This document shows positions 21,901 through 33,900 of a DNA stretch of 64,000 bases, piece after piece. The notes beneath the pieces are model-generated. The model worked only from the letters and a program-made list of their open reading frames with translations. It was not told where the DNA came from and searched no databases. The stretch comes from Diplosphaera chodatii (Eukaryota; Chlorophyta; Trebouxiophyceae; Prasiolales; Stichococcaceae): NCBI GenBank assembly GCA_032358165.1, contig JAALGY010000057.1, positions 744,001 through 808,000 on the forward strand, in the 5' to 3' direction. Positions within the stretch are counted from its first letter, which is position 1, and the number at the start of each line of letters is the position of its first letter. The translations under genes and the position numbers were made by a program.

Positions 21901-24795
21901 ACAAGCAAGAGCATGGACACAAGTCTGCCGATGGATTGGCTATCAGGGAACTGTGCCGTTAGGGGATCCGATTTAGGTAAGGAAGTAAGCATGTGGTGTC
22001 ATACCTCTGTGAAGCGCTTCCGGCGGTCGGAGGACTCCAGGATGGGCGGCGGCTCGTTCAAGGTTTTCATCAGGATCTGGTCCAGGTTGCAGTTCTGCAG
22101 CGGCGCCTGCCCCAGCGCAAATTCCAGCAGCGTGATGCCGAAAGACCAAACATCCGCGCTGCAGTCGTACCTGTCGGTGGCAGAAAACAGCTGCAATTAT
22201 GCTTGCTCCCCTGGACATGCCTCCTCAAGCAGGTCGCCTCAGGTGTTGATAGGATGCTGCTTGCTACTCTTACATAGTCTGATCTGCCGAGAGTATGACA
22301 GGTCATGAGGCACAGGGTTTCAAGCGTTCAAGACTCACGGCTGGCCCTCCTCCATGACTTCTGGCGCCATCCAGCATGGTGTGCCAGCGAACGTCGTGCG
22401 CGAAAGGTACGCTGCCATGTCGCCAGCATTGGTAGCACGCTGCACAGGATAGACAATAATGTGCTGAGGAAGCTGACAGCTTGACGAGAGCCACACAGCC
22501 TGCGTCCAGCTGACCGACACTAGGTTCACGTCAGAGTGTGGCTGTGGCACTGTACATCCTTGCTGGGGCTAGCCTGCGGATTTCTCATTCAGCACAGGCG
22601 GCAGCACAGGGGAACCACCTGCGGCTGGCCAGCCATTGACTCGCGCTCGTGCAGACGGTGGCTGCGTGCCATTGCTGTTGCTACACCCATGTCAGCCAGG
22701 ATGACCTGCCCCTTGTGGTCAATCAATATGTTGCCGGCCTACACCGCACACGATGAAGCAGGTGATACTAATTCCATCAACAGCAGGGCAAGAGCACCTT
22801 GCAGTGGCAGAATGGCAGCGCTGCACCTTCAGGTCACGGTGGATGTAGCCGTCCTTATGCAGATATGCAAGGGCGCTGCACACAGGCTTCATGATCGTGG
22901 CGATGCAGTGCTCGTTGAGCCCCTGCATGCGTTTTGACATGCTGGAAATGAACACTGTGGCAGTCGTTACCATACTGATCGTGTGTGACCTGCAAGCATG
23001 CAGCATTCAGCGTGCAGTATGCCGGATCGGAGCCCACATTGGGGGCGGTGCGGCGCATAATGTCTGACGCAGAGCCGCCCGACACATAGGGCATGACCAT
23101 CCACAGTTGGTCGTCGTCCAAGAAGGCCGCGTACAGCGGCAGGATATTGGGGTGCTTCAGCAGCTTCATAGTCTGCACCTCCGCAATGATGCTCGGCTGC
23201 GAGGAATGATCATTACTGGTCACGGCAATGAGCCTTGCGGCGACAATGGATTAACAGCAAGCACATGCTGGCAACGACATTCGAATGCATGCATCGACGG
23301 CACATGTTTGCCTGTCAGCAACAGTAGCATGGCACTGCTACTGTGTAGGTGCGCCTTGATAATAGAAATAATACTGCACCACCTTCCCGCAGTGCAGGTC
23401 GGAGCAGATGCAGCATCATGGCAGGTGTGCACTGACCAGGTTGATGGACTTCTCGTCGAGGTTGACGATCTTGATGGCAACATCCATGTCCATGGACGGG
23501 CAGTATGCCAGGTACACCTGTGCGCATCGCAGCACAGGGGATACGATAGCATGAAAGGGCACAGAAGCCTGCAGGCCATTGAGCGCATACACAGCCTATG
23601 GTCCTTTGTGTCTGCATACATGCAATGCAGCCGCTCGTTGTACAGCAGGGCATGAGCTCACCGTGGCAGTCGCGCCCTCTCCAACTGCTTCCTGCAGCTC
23701 ATACTCCTCAGCTTCGGTTGGGTATGTGCCAAAGTTCCTGCGCAGGAAAACATCAGCAATCACAGCACAGTGCAAACGTTTGACAGCATTGGCCAATGCA
23801 GTGTGAGGACACAGCACTGCAGGCTGCCAGTACTGAGGCCAGCCCACCAGCTCTGAGATGCATGACGGTAAATGGATGTGCCGTCACTCGCCACAGTGGA
23901 CAGGTTGTTGAAGGACCCAGTGTCCTGCAACATTGTTTAAGGTACAAAGTCAGGGTTCCAGTGGCACTGTAATGCCATTGCGGGCTGTATGCAACCGTAC
24001 GCTGCCAACAAAGGATGGGTCGTTCATGTGGCTTTCAGGCATGGTTGCATTGGCGGGGAGGCCAAAATTGACTCCTTCAACCATCACCATGCTACATGTA
24101 TCCATCATGGGACAGCGAAAACAGCCTGCTACTGCCCCAGAGAAGCAGCATATGGCGTGCACAGTGGTGTCCGCTGATTGCAATGGGCACCCACATGCAT
24201 GCTGCCGTCGCTTGGAAGCCGGAAGTTGCCGTTGTGCATGGCATCCGATGCGGCCAGGAACAGGCCACGGCCGCGGCCGCTGCCCTCCTCGCTGTGCGAA
24301 CGGTGCAGCTTGCCCATCACCTGTCAGCAGCAAATGCACCACCATCACACCAATGCCGTCCACTCAGACCAACAAGCTGACTGTGATGTATCTGGAGGTC
24401 TTAGCAGGATGCCGCTTCCGGAGTTGCCCCTCCTCCCTCTGCGACTGCTATGCCTGCAGCCACCCCTGCTTCCCCTGCCGGACATACTTCCCCAAGAGCT
24501 ATGGACCCACAAACAGAGGACACCTGTGTGTTCATCGACGCGTTATTCCCCATGAGAAGGGCCACTTCGGGCAGGTTGTATGCTTCAGCCCAGCCGCCCT
24601 GCTCACCTTGCTGGACAGCTTCTGCTTCAACGACCGGTTTTCGGCGGTGTCTGATGTGCGGCGGCTGCTGCTGAAGCTTGCGCTGCTGGGTGAGTTGGAG
24701 TGCGGGGAGTCGCCATCCAGACCCGCCACATTTTCGTTGGACTTGCTGGACAGGCTTCCGAAAGACTTGGAAATGCCCTGCTGCAGCTTGTGCAT
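18956..24795 (-). CDS. STE20/Fray-like Ser/Thr kinase fused to a SYLF (Ysc84) lipid-binding domain
   Basis: Twenty-two exons: 24795-24607, 24320-24195, 23924-23902, 23737-23662, 23517-23437, 23196-23038, 22922-22827, 22738-22687, 22645-22619, 22411-22339, 22170-22005, 21687-21598, 21272-21141, 21020-20889, 20749-20611, 20442-20336, 20185-20098, 19945-19819, 19704-19628, 19489-19368, 19165-19106 and 19021-18956 (2,208 nt, 735 residues). A Ser-rich N-terminus precedes a kinase domain at about residues 118-386: P-loop GEGATATV, VAIK lysine, HRDLKAGN loop, DMG in place of DFG, TFAGTPCWMAPEVM and HRFWK. The following AAYDGSYLAKQL resembles the post-kinase segment of SPAK/OSR1-type kinases. Residues ~440-550 then look like SYLF (AVKAAKGLAFGML, GSGFLIGR, RWSAPSYFHID, VVMVLPSWEALDRM), a domain that binds phosphoinositides and actin patches. 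The C-terminus ends WFKNEYFFQ. The exon 3 donor and exon 9 acceptor are the weakest sites. Kinase certain; SYLF likely. Confidence 0.83.
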
Positions 24796-25882
24796 ATTGA
24801 CGGCAGCTACTGATGTGGGCAACCAAGCCTTTGGCAGCTGATTGCTGCTTTACTGTGTGCGCGCATGCGGAGTAGGTCTTTCGCCATGCACCAGGGCCAG
24901 CGCTGTCAGATGGCCCGCTGCGCAGCTGGCTGCTGAAAACCTCTGTCCAATAACACCAGTGACGACAGATCGTAGTTGTCGCAGCAGCTGCTCATGCTAG
25001 GTCAGTCAGTGCCGCTGAAGGTGATGTGTTGCGCCATAGTAGCACAGCATGCAGACGCCCGCTGCCGAGCGTCCACAGGCCTGGCCCCAGAGCTGGTGAG
25101 CGGAGCCCACTGCTCACTCTTGGCGACAGCCGCTGTGTCTCAATGGTCGCCAGACTTCAAGTCTTCAAGTAGCATGCACCAATGCCACAGGGGATTTGTT
25201 CCCTGGCCCGACACGGTCTTCGTGCTGACACAGAGGTGTGAGCTATGAACCCCCACGCACTATATCTCACATAGCTTCACCATGGGGTCAGCTTCAAAAC
25301 GCTCATGTTGGACAGACTGGCATACGGTACCTAACAGCGTAACGCAAACAGCGACAGATCGGGGTTTGCTGCAGGGTCACTGGAGGCATAGAATTACGAG
25401 GAAACCCTGCAGCAGCTTGCGTTTGCAACTGGCCAGCGTCGAAGTCACTGGTCAAGATGATGAGTCTATGTTGTGTTGGTCATGCCAGCTCAGCACGACG
25501 TAAGCATTGGATGGCGTTTCTGTACACCCCTTGCCCCGACAACACGTTGCTACGCCCCACACGCGCACACGGCACAGGGCACACGGCTATAGCTGACGCG
25601 TGGTTTTGTGTAAGGGCATGGTCCAGTGTGCCCAACAGATAACTTTGTTGGCGCGGTTGTCTGAGGAAATCTCGTGGGCCCTCCCCTTTGACACACCTGC
25701 ACCGTATCGTGGTTGTCGTGCCAGGGCAGCATCAACGCGCAACCTCTCAGACATGCTTCGTGATTGACGAGACCAACTCACAGGCCCGCATGCATGCGTA
25801 CTGGTCGTGTTGAAGGTGACTTTGCAATTCAGCCTGGCAACCTCACAAAGACCTGCCAGCCCAAAAGCGCTTGCTGCCCGCC
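24796..25882. promoter_or_regulatory. Divergent promoter region between two kinase genes
   Basis: About 1.1 kb between start codons on opposite strands. No repeat, RNA gene or coding exon is recognised. It should hold both promoters and 5' UTRs, and an unseen 5' non-coding exon is possible. Confidence 0.5.
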
Positions 25883-26896
25883 ATGGCGGAGGACTTCAGG
25901 AACCAGCACATAGACTTCCGCAACGAGCGGTACCAGACGGTGCGGGAGCTTGGGAGGGGCAATTTCGGCGTGACAATGCTGATGCAGGACCTGCAGACCA
26001 GCGAATACGTGGCAGCTAAGTTCATTCAGCGGGGCGCAAAGATCAACGTCAATGTGGAGCGGGAGCTGCTGAACCACCGGCCACTGCTGCATGCGCACAT
26101 CATCCGGTTTCGAGAGGTGTTCCTCACCACCACGCACATCGCAATTGTGATGGAGTATGCGTCGGGCGGTGAGCTGTTCGAGTTTGTCAAGCGATCGGGG
26201 CGGCTGTCAGAGGATGCTGCCCGCTTCTTCTTCCAACAGCTCATATCTGGCGTTGACTATTGCCACAGACAGGGCGTATTTCATCGGGACCTGAAGCTGG
26301 AAAACACCCTCATCGACCGGCAGCCCAACTCGGCGCCGCGGCTCAAAATCTGCGATTTTGGCTATTCGAAGCATGCGGTGAATGACTCTCAGCCGAAGAG
26401 CGTGAAGGGCACCATTGCATATCTGGCGCCTGAAGTGGTGCTGTGCAACTTCAACAAGGCCAAGTATGATGGCCGACAGTCAGACATTTGGTCGTGTGGC
26501 GTCATGCTGTACCTGATGCTGATGGGGGCATACCCATTCCAGGACGGCACCAATCCTGCCATGTTTTCTAAGACTGTGAAGAAAATCGTGACGGCAGACT
26601 ACATCATCCCAGAGAGCATCCCGCTGTCCAGCGAGTGCAAGGACCTCATCCGCCGCATCTTCGTGGTCAACCCGGGCATGCGCATCAACCTGGACCAGAT
26701 CAAGACGCACCCGTGGTTCGTGCGCAATTTGCCGCTGGAGCTGCAGCAGGGCAACCTCAACCCCAGCATCCCCACGCAAGGCGACGACGTGCAGGCCGCG
26801 GAGGACGTCAGGGCCTTGGTGGAGGAGGCCCGCACCCTGCCGCAGCCCGGAGCCATGGCCGTCAGCGGGGGCGGGGTGCAGGACATGGCTGAATGA
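25883..26896 (+). CDS. SnRK2-like Ser/Thr protein kinase, intronless
   Basis: One uninterrupted frame of 337 residues. SnRK2 kinases act in osmotic-stress and, in land plants, abscisic-acid signalling; algal homologues respond to salt and nutrient stress. The order of motifs is classical: P-loop GRGNFG, AAKFIQRG, IIRFREVFLTTTHIAIVMEY, GELFEFVKRSGRLSEDAARF, FFFQQLISGVDYCH, HRDLKLENTLID, ICDFGYSKHAV, SKPKS-like QPKSVKGT, IAYLAPEVV, DIWSCGVMLYLMLMGAYPF and THPWFVRNLP. The C-terminal tail (about residues 280-337) is acidic, with QGDDVQAAEDV, and may stand for the SnRK2 regulatory domain. The start is the ATG in GCCATGG at 25883; upstream in-frame codons have no ATG. Every fully visible neighbour has several introns, so the intronless structure is odd. 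Family assignment is sure; the subgroup is not. Confidence 0.95.
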   Translation: MAEDFRNQHIDFRNERYQTVRELGRGNFGVTMLMQDLQTSEYVAAKFIQRGAKINVNVERELLNHRPLLHAHIIRFREVFLTTTHIAIVMEYASGGELFEFVKRSGRLSEDAARFFFQQLISGVDYCHRQGVFHRDLKLENTLIDRQPNSAPRLKICDFGYSKHAVNDSQPKSVKGTIAYLAPEVVLCNFNKAKYDGRQSDIWSCGVMLYLMLMGAYPFQDGTNPAMFSKTVKKIVTADYIIPESIPLSSECKDLIRRIFVVNPGMRINLDQIKTHPWFVRNLPLELQQGNLNPSIPTQGDDVQAAEDVRALVEEARTLPQPGAMAVSGGGVQDMAE

Positions 26897-27917
26897 TTTT
26901 GCCGGTAAAACATTGGAGATAGAGATGCATAATGAACTGTGCTGCTCTCAGCCCCCACAGCTGTCGGTGGCAGCAGTATGGCAGGACATTTGCAACAGTG
27001 CACAGGCAGTTGGATGCTGAATGTCCTGCACCTACAGCACATGTCTGCAGGGCGCAGCTGGACAGCATTGGGCAGCAATCCTGTGGTACCCTCGGGTAGA
27101 AAGTTGACTATTTGTTGCTAAGCAGCGGTCGGCAGCATAAGTATGCAATGTCTGGGCTGTGCTTTCGTACTTGGTAGTTGCCGTTGGTACATGTACAGCG
27201 GTGAGACCTGTGATACTCGAAAGAGTAATTTTCTGTGTGTGCACTTCCGCAGATATTGCAAGCAGTGCACACCCTTGCAGTGGTGTTAGACAGACACGCA
27301 TGCACACCTGCAAATGTGCTGTGCAACCAGGAGCTGTCATGCTCACTAAGCCAGGCCTAGTTCACAGCTCCACAGCTACACCACCGATGTTCAATAAATT
27401 GATCGAGCCAGTCGATTAGTCAACCTTCCAGCAGCTCCATTCGCGCGGAGCATCAGGGCTTAGCTCACTCGCAGGAGGACTAACGCGTGCTTGTAAGGAA
27501 AGTTTCGCTCGTGCACAAACCTGAATGTTGAACCGCTAGCTCAAGACGCTCAGGTCTAGGTTGCGCAAGTGCAGGCCCACCTTCAAAAGTCATCATTGCG
27601 AGCAGATCCTTCGGTCTCTCCTGGTAAAACACGTTGTTTACAGCAGCAGATCGACGCCAACTTTATCAGCTTTCGAGACAGCAATTATACTGAAATTCTG
27701 GGTTCTGTACGAGCTGAGTGCTCAGTCATGAGCTAAGCAACAACAACATACATCGGACGTCTCTGGGCACCGATACGATACAGTCACGGGCAGAAGGTAT
27801 ATCTGAGGGTGTGCCCCCACGGAATAGCTGCTATAGGGCCGCTGTCATCGACCAGCAGCAGAGCAGGCAGCACAGGAATTAGAAGCGCCACCTGGCACCT
27901 GGACCACGCCGGGCGCA
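26897..27917. other. Intergenic region, SnRK2 3' flank and BRO1 promoter
   Basis: About 1 kb. It should contain the 3' UTR of the kinase and the promoter of the next gene on the same strand. No coding signal, repeat or structured RNA is recognised, and I found no TGTAA here. Confidence 0.5.
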
Positions 27918-30900
27918 ATGGTAGCCAACATCATGCTTGCGCTGCACTGCAAGAAGACGGAGGCCATTGACTTGAAGTCGCCCATCTGGGAGTACATCTC
28001 CAACACGTACTCTGTAGATCAGGTATGCTCCACTGCGTATCTGAAGTGAGGCAGTTGGCGGCAACGGGACAGCATGTGAAAGATTGACGTTTCCGCAAGC
28101 ACACTGGACCTGCAGCCCCTCTTCAGCGACTTTGAGCGTTGATGGCCTGCACACAACGGCGCACGCCAGGGAAATCACCTAGGCTGCAGCCGACAGTCTC
28201 CACGGTGGATATACTGCAGGCACAGGATGCACAGGAGGACCTGGAGGCGATCCAGGCGCAGCGCGGCCAGATCGTCGGCCAGGCCGGCTCCTTGCCCGCG
28301 CTGCGGGAGACCATGCTCAAGTGCGCGGCTTGTTGCTGTGCCGTCATCTGTTGTGCTTGGGATGGCATCAAGTTGACGGTCCACACCCATGCCATGGGCC
28401 GTTATTGCAGAGCAACTGTTTCCCAGCTTGTGCACCAGCCCTTATTGCATTGATGTGGACAGAGCCAAACATTCGATCTGCTCAAGGTCTTGATGAGTTG
28501 CAAAGTCATGTGCAGGTACTATCGGGCATTGAGCTCCATCGAGACACGGTTCCCGATCTCCAAGGATGCGGGCCATGTGCATGTCTCCTTCATCTGGTTT
28601 GATGCTTTCCGCCCCTCCAAGCGTGCGGAGCAGGTGATCTTGTCATTGTTGGGCCGTACTACAGTCATGGGCATGTGGTGCGCATGCAGCACACCTGGCT
28701 CCAGGTCAGGAAGTGCTGACCAGGCAATGGTATCCATCCAGGCCAGCATCCACTTTGAGAAGGCGGCCATACTTTTCAACATTGCTGCCATTGCCAGCCA
28801 GCTGGCAGTCGCCACCGACCGCTCCAGTGATTCGGGCGTCAAGGAAGCAGCGCGCCTGTTCCAGGTGATTGGCGATCGATGTGGAGCACTCCAGGTTCGT
28901 GACCGTGTGCCTCCCATCTGCACGTTGCTGCCAGAGATGTGCACGACCTGTTGCACAAGGCCCCTCCCATTCTGCTGTTGTGCAGGAGGCGGCCGGGGCG
29001 TTTGCCTTCCTGCGGGACGAGGCCAGCCTCAAGATGGACTCGCCACGGCCCGCGGACCTGGGCCCCGAGGCGGCGGCGATGCTGGAGCGCCTGATGCTGG
29101 CGCAGGCGCAGGAGTGCGTGTTCGAGAAGGCGCTGGCCGACAAGAAGTCGCCCGCGCTGCTAGCCAGGTGGGGTATACGCTTGCGCTCATGGAAGTGTCA
29201 AATCAGTCGAGACGATTGTGATGACTATGATGCATCATTTTCTTCAGCTGTTTGCTCTGGACTGACAGACACGGTGCTCTGCAGGATCGCCAAGCAGGCG
29301 GCAGCGCTGTATGCGGATGTCCTGTCGGCACTGCAGCAGCCGCCGCTGGCGTCGCACCTGGACAAGTCCTGGACGGCGCATGCCACCGCCAAGGCCGGCA
29401 TGTACGAGGCGCAGGCCATCCTGGAGTCCGGCAACGCCTTCCGGGTCGACGACAACGTCGCTTCAGAGATTGCCCGCTTGCGGGTGCAGCTCATATAAAC
29501 TCATGCGTGTCCATTGCTGCCAACCATGCAATGCACTGTGCTGGCATGCCTTGTCACTTGCTTTGCCGCTTCTGAGATGAGGCACCAACAAACATGGGTG
29601 CGTCGGAATTTGCTGTTCAGCAGACTCCCTACTTATTTTGCCCTATACAGGATGCCCAGCGGGTGCTGGCGCCCGTCAAGAAGGACATGCGCGGCTGCAA
29701 CAAGGAGCTGGCGGATGCGGTGAAGGCGCTGGAGGAAGCCATCGCCCGCCACCTCACCAAAGCGGAGCGCGAGAACGCCACAGTGTACCTGCAGGTTGAA
29801 CCCTGTTTTCTGATATGGGCCGTGTGACATGCGCATGCAGCAAGTTTGCCCATCACCACATTCTCTGTACCTCCTGCCCGAGCCCTGTATCAAAGTTTCC
29901 GTCGCAGCTGTCATGACACAATCCTCCCCTGCACCCTTCAGCAATGCACCAAAGAGAATGTATTACTGCTATGCAGCGTGTGCCGGCGGTGAAGGATCTG
30001 CCTGCCATCGTGTCGGCGATGTTGGTGAAGCCCATCCCGCCGGCGCTGGATGCAAGCGGCGAGGGGCTCTTCACCACCGTGATCCCCGACAACAGGTGCA
30101 TCCTGTGCCTGCGCCCAGCACGAGATGGATGTCAGGATGTGTTGCCAGTGAAGCTCGTGGGTCGAAGCACCTGACCAGTGATGTGTGATGGCACAGTGCC
30201 AAGGCCCTCAGTCGGTACAGCGACATGGTGGACGCGATGTGGCGCCAGCAGCGGGAGCTGCTGGATGTGGCCTCGGACGATGCACGCCTCAAGCTGCGGC
30301 AATGGGAGCTGCCCGAGGCTTTGCAGGTGCAAACTGGTAGAGTTATGTGCGCTGATGATGAGTACGGCGAGACATAAGGTTGGCATTGCCTGCGGCTGCA
30401 CGTCAGCCTGGTCGTCCACTTCCCAACAGGCGCCCAGGGTTGCCTAATGGTGCAGGCGCAGAACCCATAGCACCCTAAACCTACGACCTGGAAGCCTTTT
30501 GACTACTTTGATTGACCGTGTAGACTGAGGCAGGATACCCCAAAGCCCACGTGTCCCTGTCATGACTGTCGTCCTTGACGGTCGCCAGGCGCTGGACGCG
30601 GGGAGCAGCGCCGCCATCCCGGAGGGCACCCGCCAGGAGCTGGAGCGCATCGAGGACGCCGGCGGGCTGCGCTTCCTGCAGGACCTGGTCGCCCAGGTCA
30701 AGGTGCGTCCGCGCCGCAGAAGGGCCGTCAAGGAGAACGCCCTAGCTGTATTCAGTTTTTGAGATATGACTGGCACGGTGTTCCGACTCACATCCCTGGC
30801 AGCACACAGGCAGGCTGCCCTCAAGGGGCGTAGTCGCTCGCGGGTTTGCTCATGCCCGTGAGCGGCTCCTCTGCACCATTGCATCTTTTGCTTTCAGCTT

Positions 30901-33900
30901 ACCGCCCAACTGTGAACCACATCCTGCACCAGGATTTGCGGCGGGTGGCGGCGGAGGACCTGGACCGGATCGAGCGCCAGCTGGACGACGAATCGGAGGA
31001 GGACGCGCGTCTGCGGCAGCAGCACGGCTCCGCCTGGAACCGGCCCAGCTCTGCCGCGCTCAACTCGGCGCTGCGGGAGAAGGCGGCCGGGTACAGGTGT
31101 GCAATCTTCAGCCCACTCTGCCCAAGCATGTCATGTGTCTTTGGGCACTTGCTCAACGTTTTGCTCCGCTGGGCTCCCTATGTTTGTCTGGCTGGTTGAG
31201 CAGCAGCAGGGGGTGTGTGAGTAGAACTGCCTCAATGGACTTGGATCTGGGCCTGCCAACAGGACAGTGGTCACCAGCAAAAGCGACTTTCATACGTGTG
31301 CACGAAGCTCGTCTGCCGGCGTGCAGGGCCAACCTCACGGCGGCAGGCGACAGCGATGCACGGCTGGAGGCCCGCCTGGGTTCTAGCGGGCCCGCCTTTG
31401 CGGCGCTGTCGGTGGACGCAGCCGCCGTGCAGATGCCCCGCCTGCAGGTCAGGCTTGCGATTGTGAATGCGCACAGTCGAGAGGGTCACTGGCCTCAGCC
31501 GAGCAGTCATGTGCAACGCAGCGGCTCTCGACACTTTGTTACCTCAGCCACAGGCGGCACCCTGCAACCACAGTCGTGTTCACACCAGCTGCTACCGTGC
31601 ACATATCACGCTGCGACCTGCACGAGCCCACGGCTGCTGTGTGCTGCGGTGCAGGCGCCCATGGTGGCGGTGGGCGAGGGGGACCCCGGGGTGGTGGTGG
31701 CCACCCTGCGGCAGGCGCTGGAGGCGCTCAGCCGGCTGTCCAACGAGCGCGCCTCCCTGGAGGAGGCCCTAAAGGTGCTCAAATGCATGCCAGACGCAAC
31801 GCATGTTGTGGACATGTCGCTACACAGAGTGCGCTCCTTTTCAACGCAGACCAGGGAACGGTTTGTTGATCATATGCACCTTTTCATGGCCGTCCAGGCG
31901 GAGAAGAATCGGGACAACATCCTGCCCCGCATCATGGCGTCCTCGGAGGGGCACACCTCGCTGTTCGAGAAGGAGCTGTCAAAGTACGATGGCCTGAAAG
32001 GTGGGCGGTGCTCATCCGCCCATTTGGCGAATTGCACGCTCGACATGCGAACACACCCACACATTATTTCTTGCCTCCACACGGCAGCCCACAGCAAGTT
32101 GCCGGGGCGATTCTGCTGGCAAGGGGGCGTTGGCACCATCATCCTTTTCCTGAAGAAGTTCTGAACCCCGAACTCTGTCTCTGCAGCTGACATTGCAAAG
32201 AATGTTGAGCGGCAGCGGCAGCTGCTGGGCATCCTGGACGAGAAGCAGGCCGCCTTCCGTGCGACCTTCGGCTTCTCGGAGTGGCGCCGGGCCTGCGAGG
32301 TGCTGCGGTCGCTGCTCTTTGCTTCTGTGTCGTTACACACGGCTCTGGCAACGCACCCAGCAAGTGTGCACCGACAGGGTTGTTGGCATCTGAGCATCTG
32401 CACGTTGCTGGCCCAACACCAGCGTGCAGTCCCTTCAGCTGTGGCGTTCCCCGGCCTGCCAACTAATTCATCCTGCATGCATCGGAGCACATACGTGGCA
32501 GTGGTCAATGCATGTCAGCACGCTCATGTGCGTCCTGGTGCAGAACTCGGCAGCCGGGGTGCGGTCCAGCGTGATGGCCTTCAACGAGGTGTGTTGCCGC
32601 CACGCAAGCCACCTGTCTGCCGCGCTCTCTGTCTGCTCCTTGTGCACACCCCTGTTTCCAGTGTTGTGCTGGGCAATGCTTGCAATCTCCTGATTCAGGT
32701 GCAACGGCGTTGGGAGGGCTGTTGCAACCTTGGCTCTCATGCATAGCTGCTGACCCGTGCCTTGCATGTGGCCAGGTGCGGGACAATCTGAGCGAGGGGC
32801 TGCGCTTCTATGCGAGCCTGCAGGAGGCGCTGACAGCCCTGGCGCAGCACGTCGGCGACTTCTGCCTCACCCGCCGCATCCAGAGGTGGATACATGTGCT
32901 GCAGCGCTGTGTGTGAAGTCAGCACATGCACAACCGCTGTAAGATCAGGAGCCGGCCACAGCTTGCCAGCCTGCACCACTTGCCTGGAACGCTAGTCACA
33001 TGACACCACCTGCTCAGACTGCGTTGCAGCCCAGTCTGGCGTGTGGCCACGGTGCCTTCCTGCCCATGTAAGTGCAGGGGTCCGCTCCAAACGCTTTTGC
33101 TGAAAGTTTCAACACATCATCGACGCAGGGAGGAGATGGTGGAGGAGCAGCGCAGGCGGGAGGCGGACGAGGCGCGCAATCTGCGGGCGGCGCAGGACAT
33201 ATCTCGCCTCAGCCTGGGGTCCCAGGCCTCTGGCACACCGCCGCCGCCGCCGCAGCACTACCCGCCGCCAACCTACTCGGTGGGTGTCCCCCTCAGGGTT
33301 CAGGGTCAGGGTCAGGGTTCAGGGTCAGGGTCAGGGTTCATGTGAATCCGTTGGCTGCAGAGTTTGAGGGCCGCAGCTACCATTGGGTGGTATTGTGCTG
33401 TGAGGGTTTGACACTGTGGCAATCAGAGCGCTGCGCACCGCAGGCCCCGCCATTGCAGCCTGCACACTCCCACTCGTCGTCCTGGGGCAACTCAGCTCCG
33501 CTGCCCCCGCCGCAGCAGCCGCCACCGCCGTACAGCCCCCCAGGCGGCTACGGCTCGCAGCATGGCAGCGGCTATGGCCAGCAGCACAGCCCCCTCCCGC
33601 CGCCAGCATACCCACCCAGCAGCAGCGGCTCAGGGTACCATGGCGGGCAGCAGCAGCAGTATGTGCCGCCACCGCCGCCACAAGGGCCTCTGCAGGTGTG
33701 ACCACCATTGCGCATGCCAATTTTCAGCGAGGCTGCACCTGCAAACTCAGCATCTTTTGCGGTCGACAAGCTCGCAACATGCATTGGCAAGATGGCCATT
33801 GCCTTAACAGCAGGGACGCCCCTTAGTTGCATCATGTCGCTGGACCATCTGCAATGCGGGTGTTTGCAGAACTCGGCGCCACAACATCCACCGCCCCCTG

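Noticed and set aside
24607..24822. Earlier start of the kinase-SYLF protein at 24822
   Set aside because: The codon there is TTG, not ATG; the first in-frame ATG is at 24795.
25871..25882. Earlier start of the SnRK2-like kinase at 25871
   Set aside because: That codon is TTG. The ATG at 25883 is in a GCCATGG context and starts the conserved protein.
31097..32164. Open plus-strand frame of 355 codons
   Set aside because: It is the readthrough of ALIX introns and exons. Conserved residues are only in the spliced parts.
33287..33342. True telomere remnant in the ALIX intron
   Set aside because: The units are CAGGGT, not TTTAGGG, so I call it only a telomere-like simple repeat.
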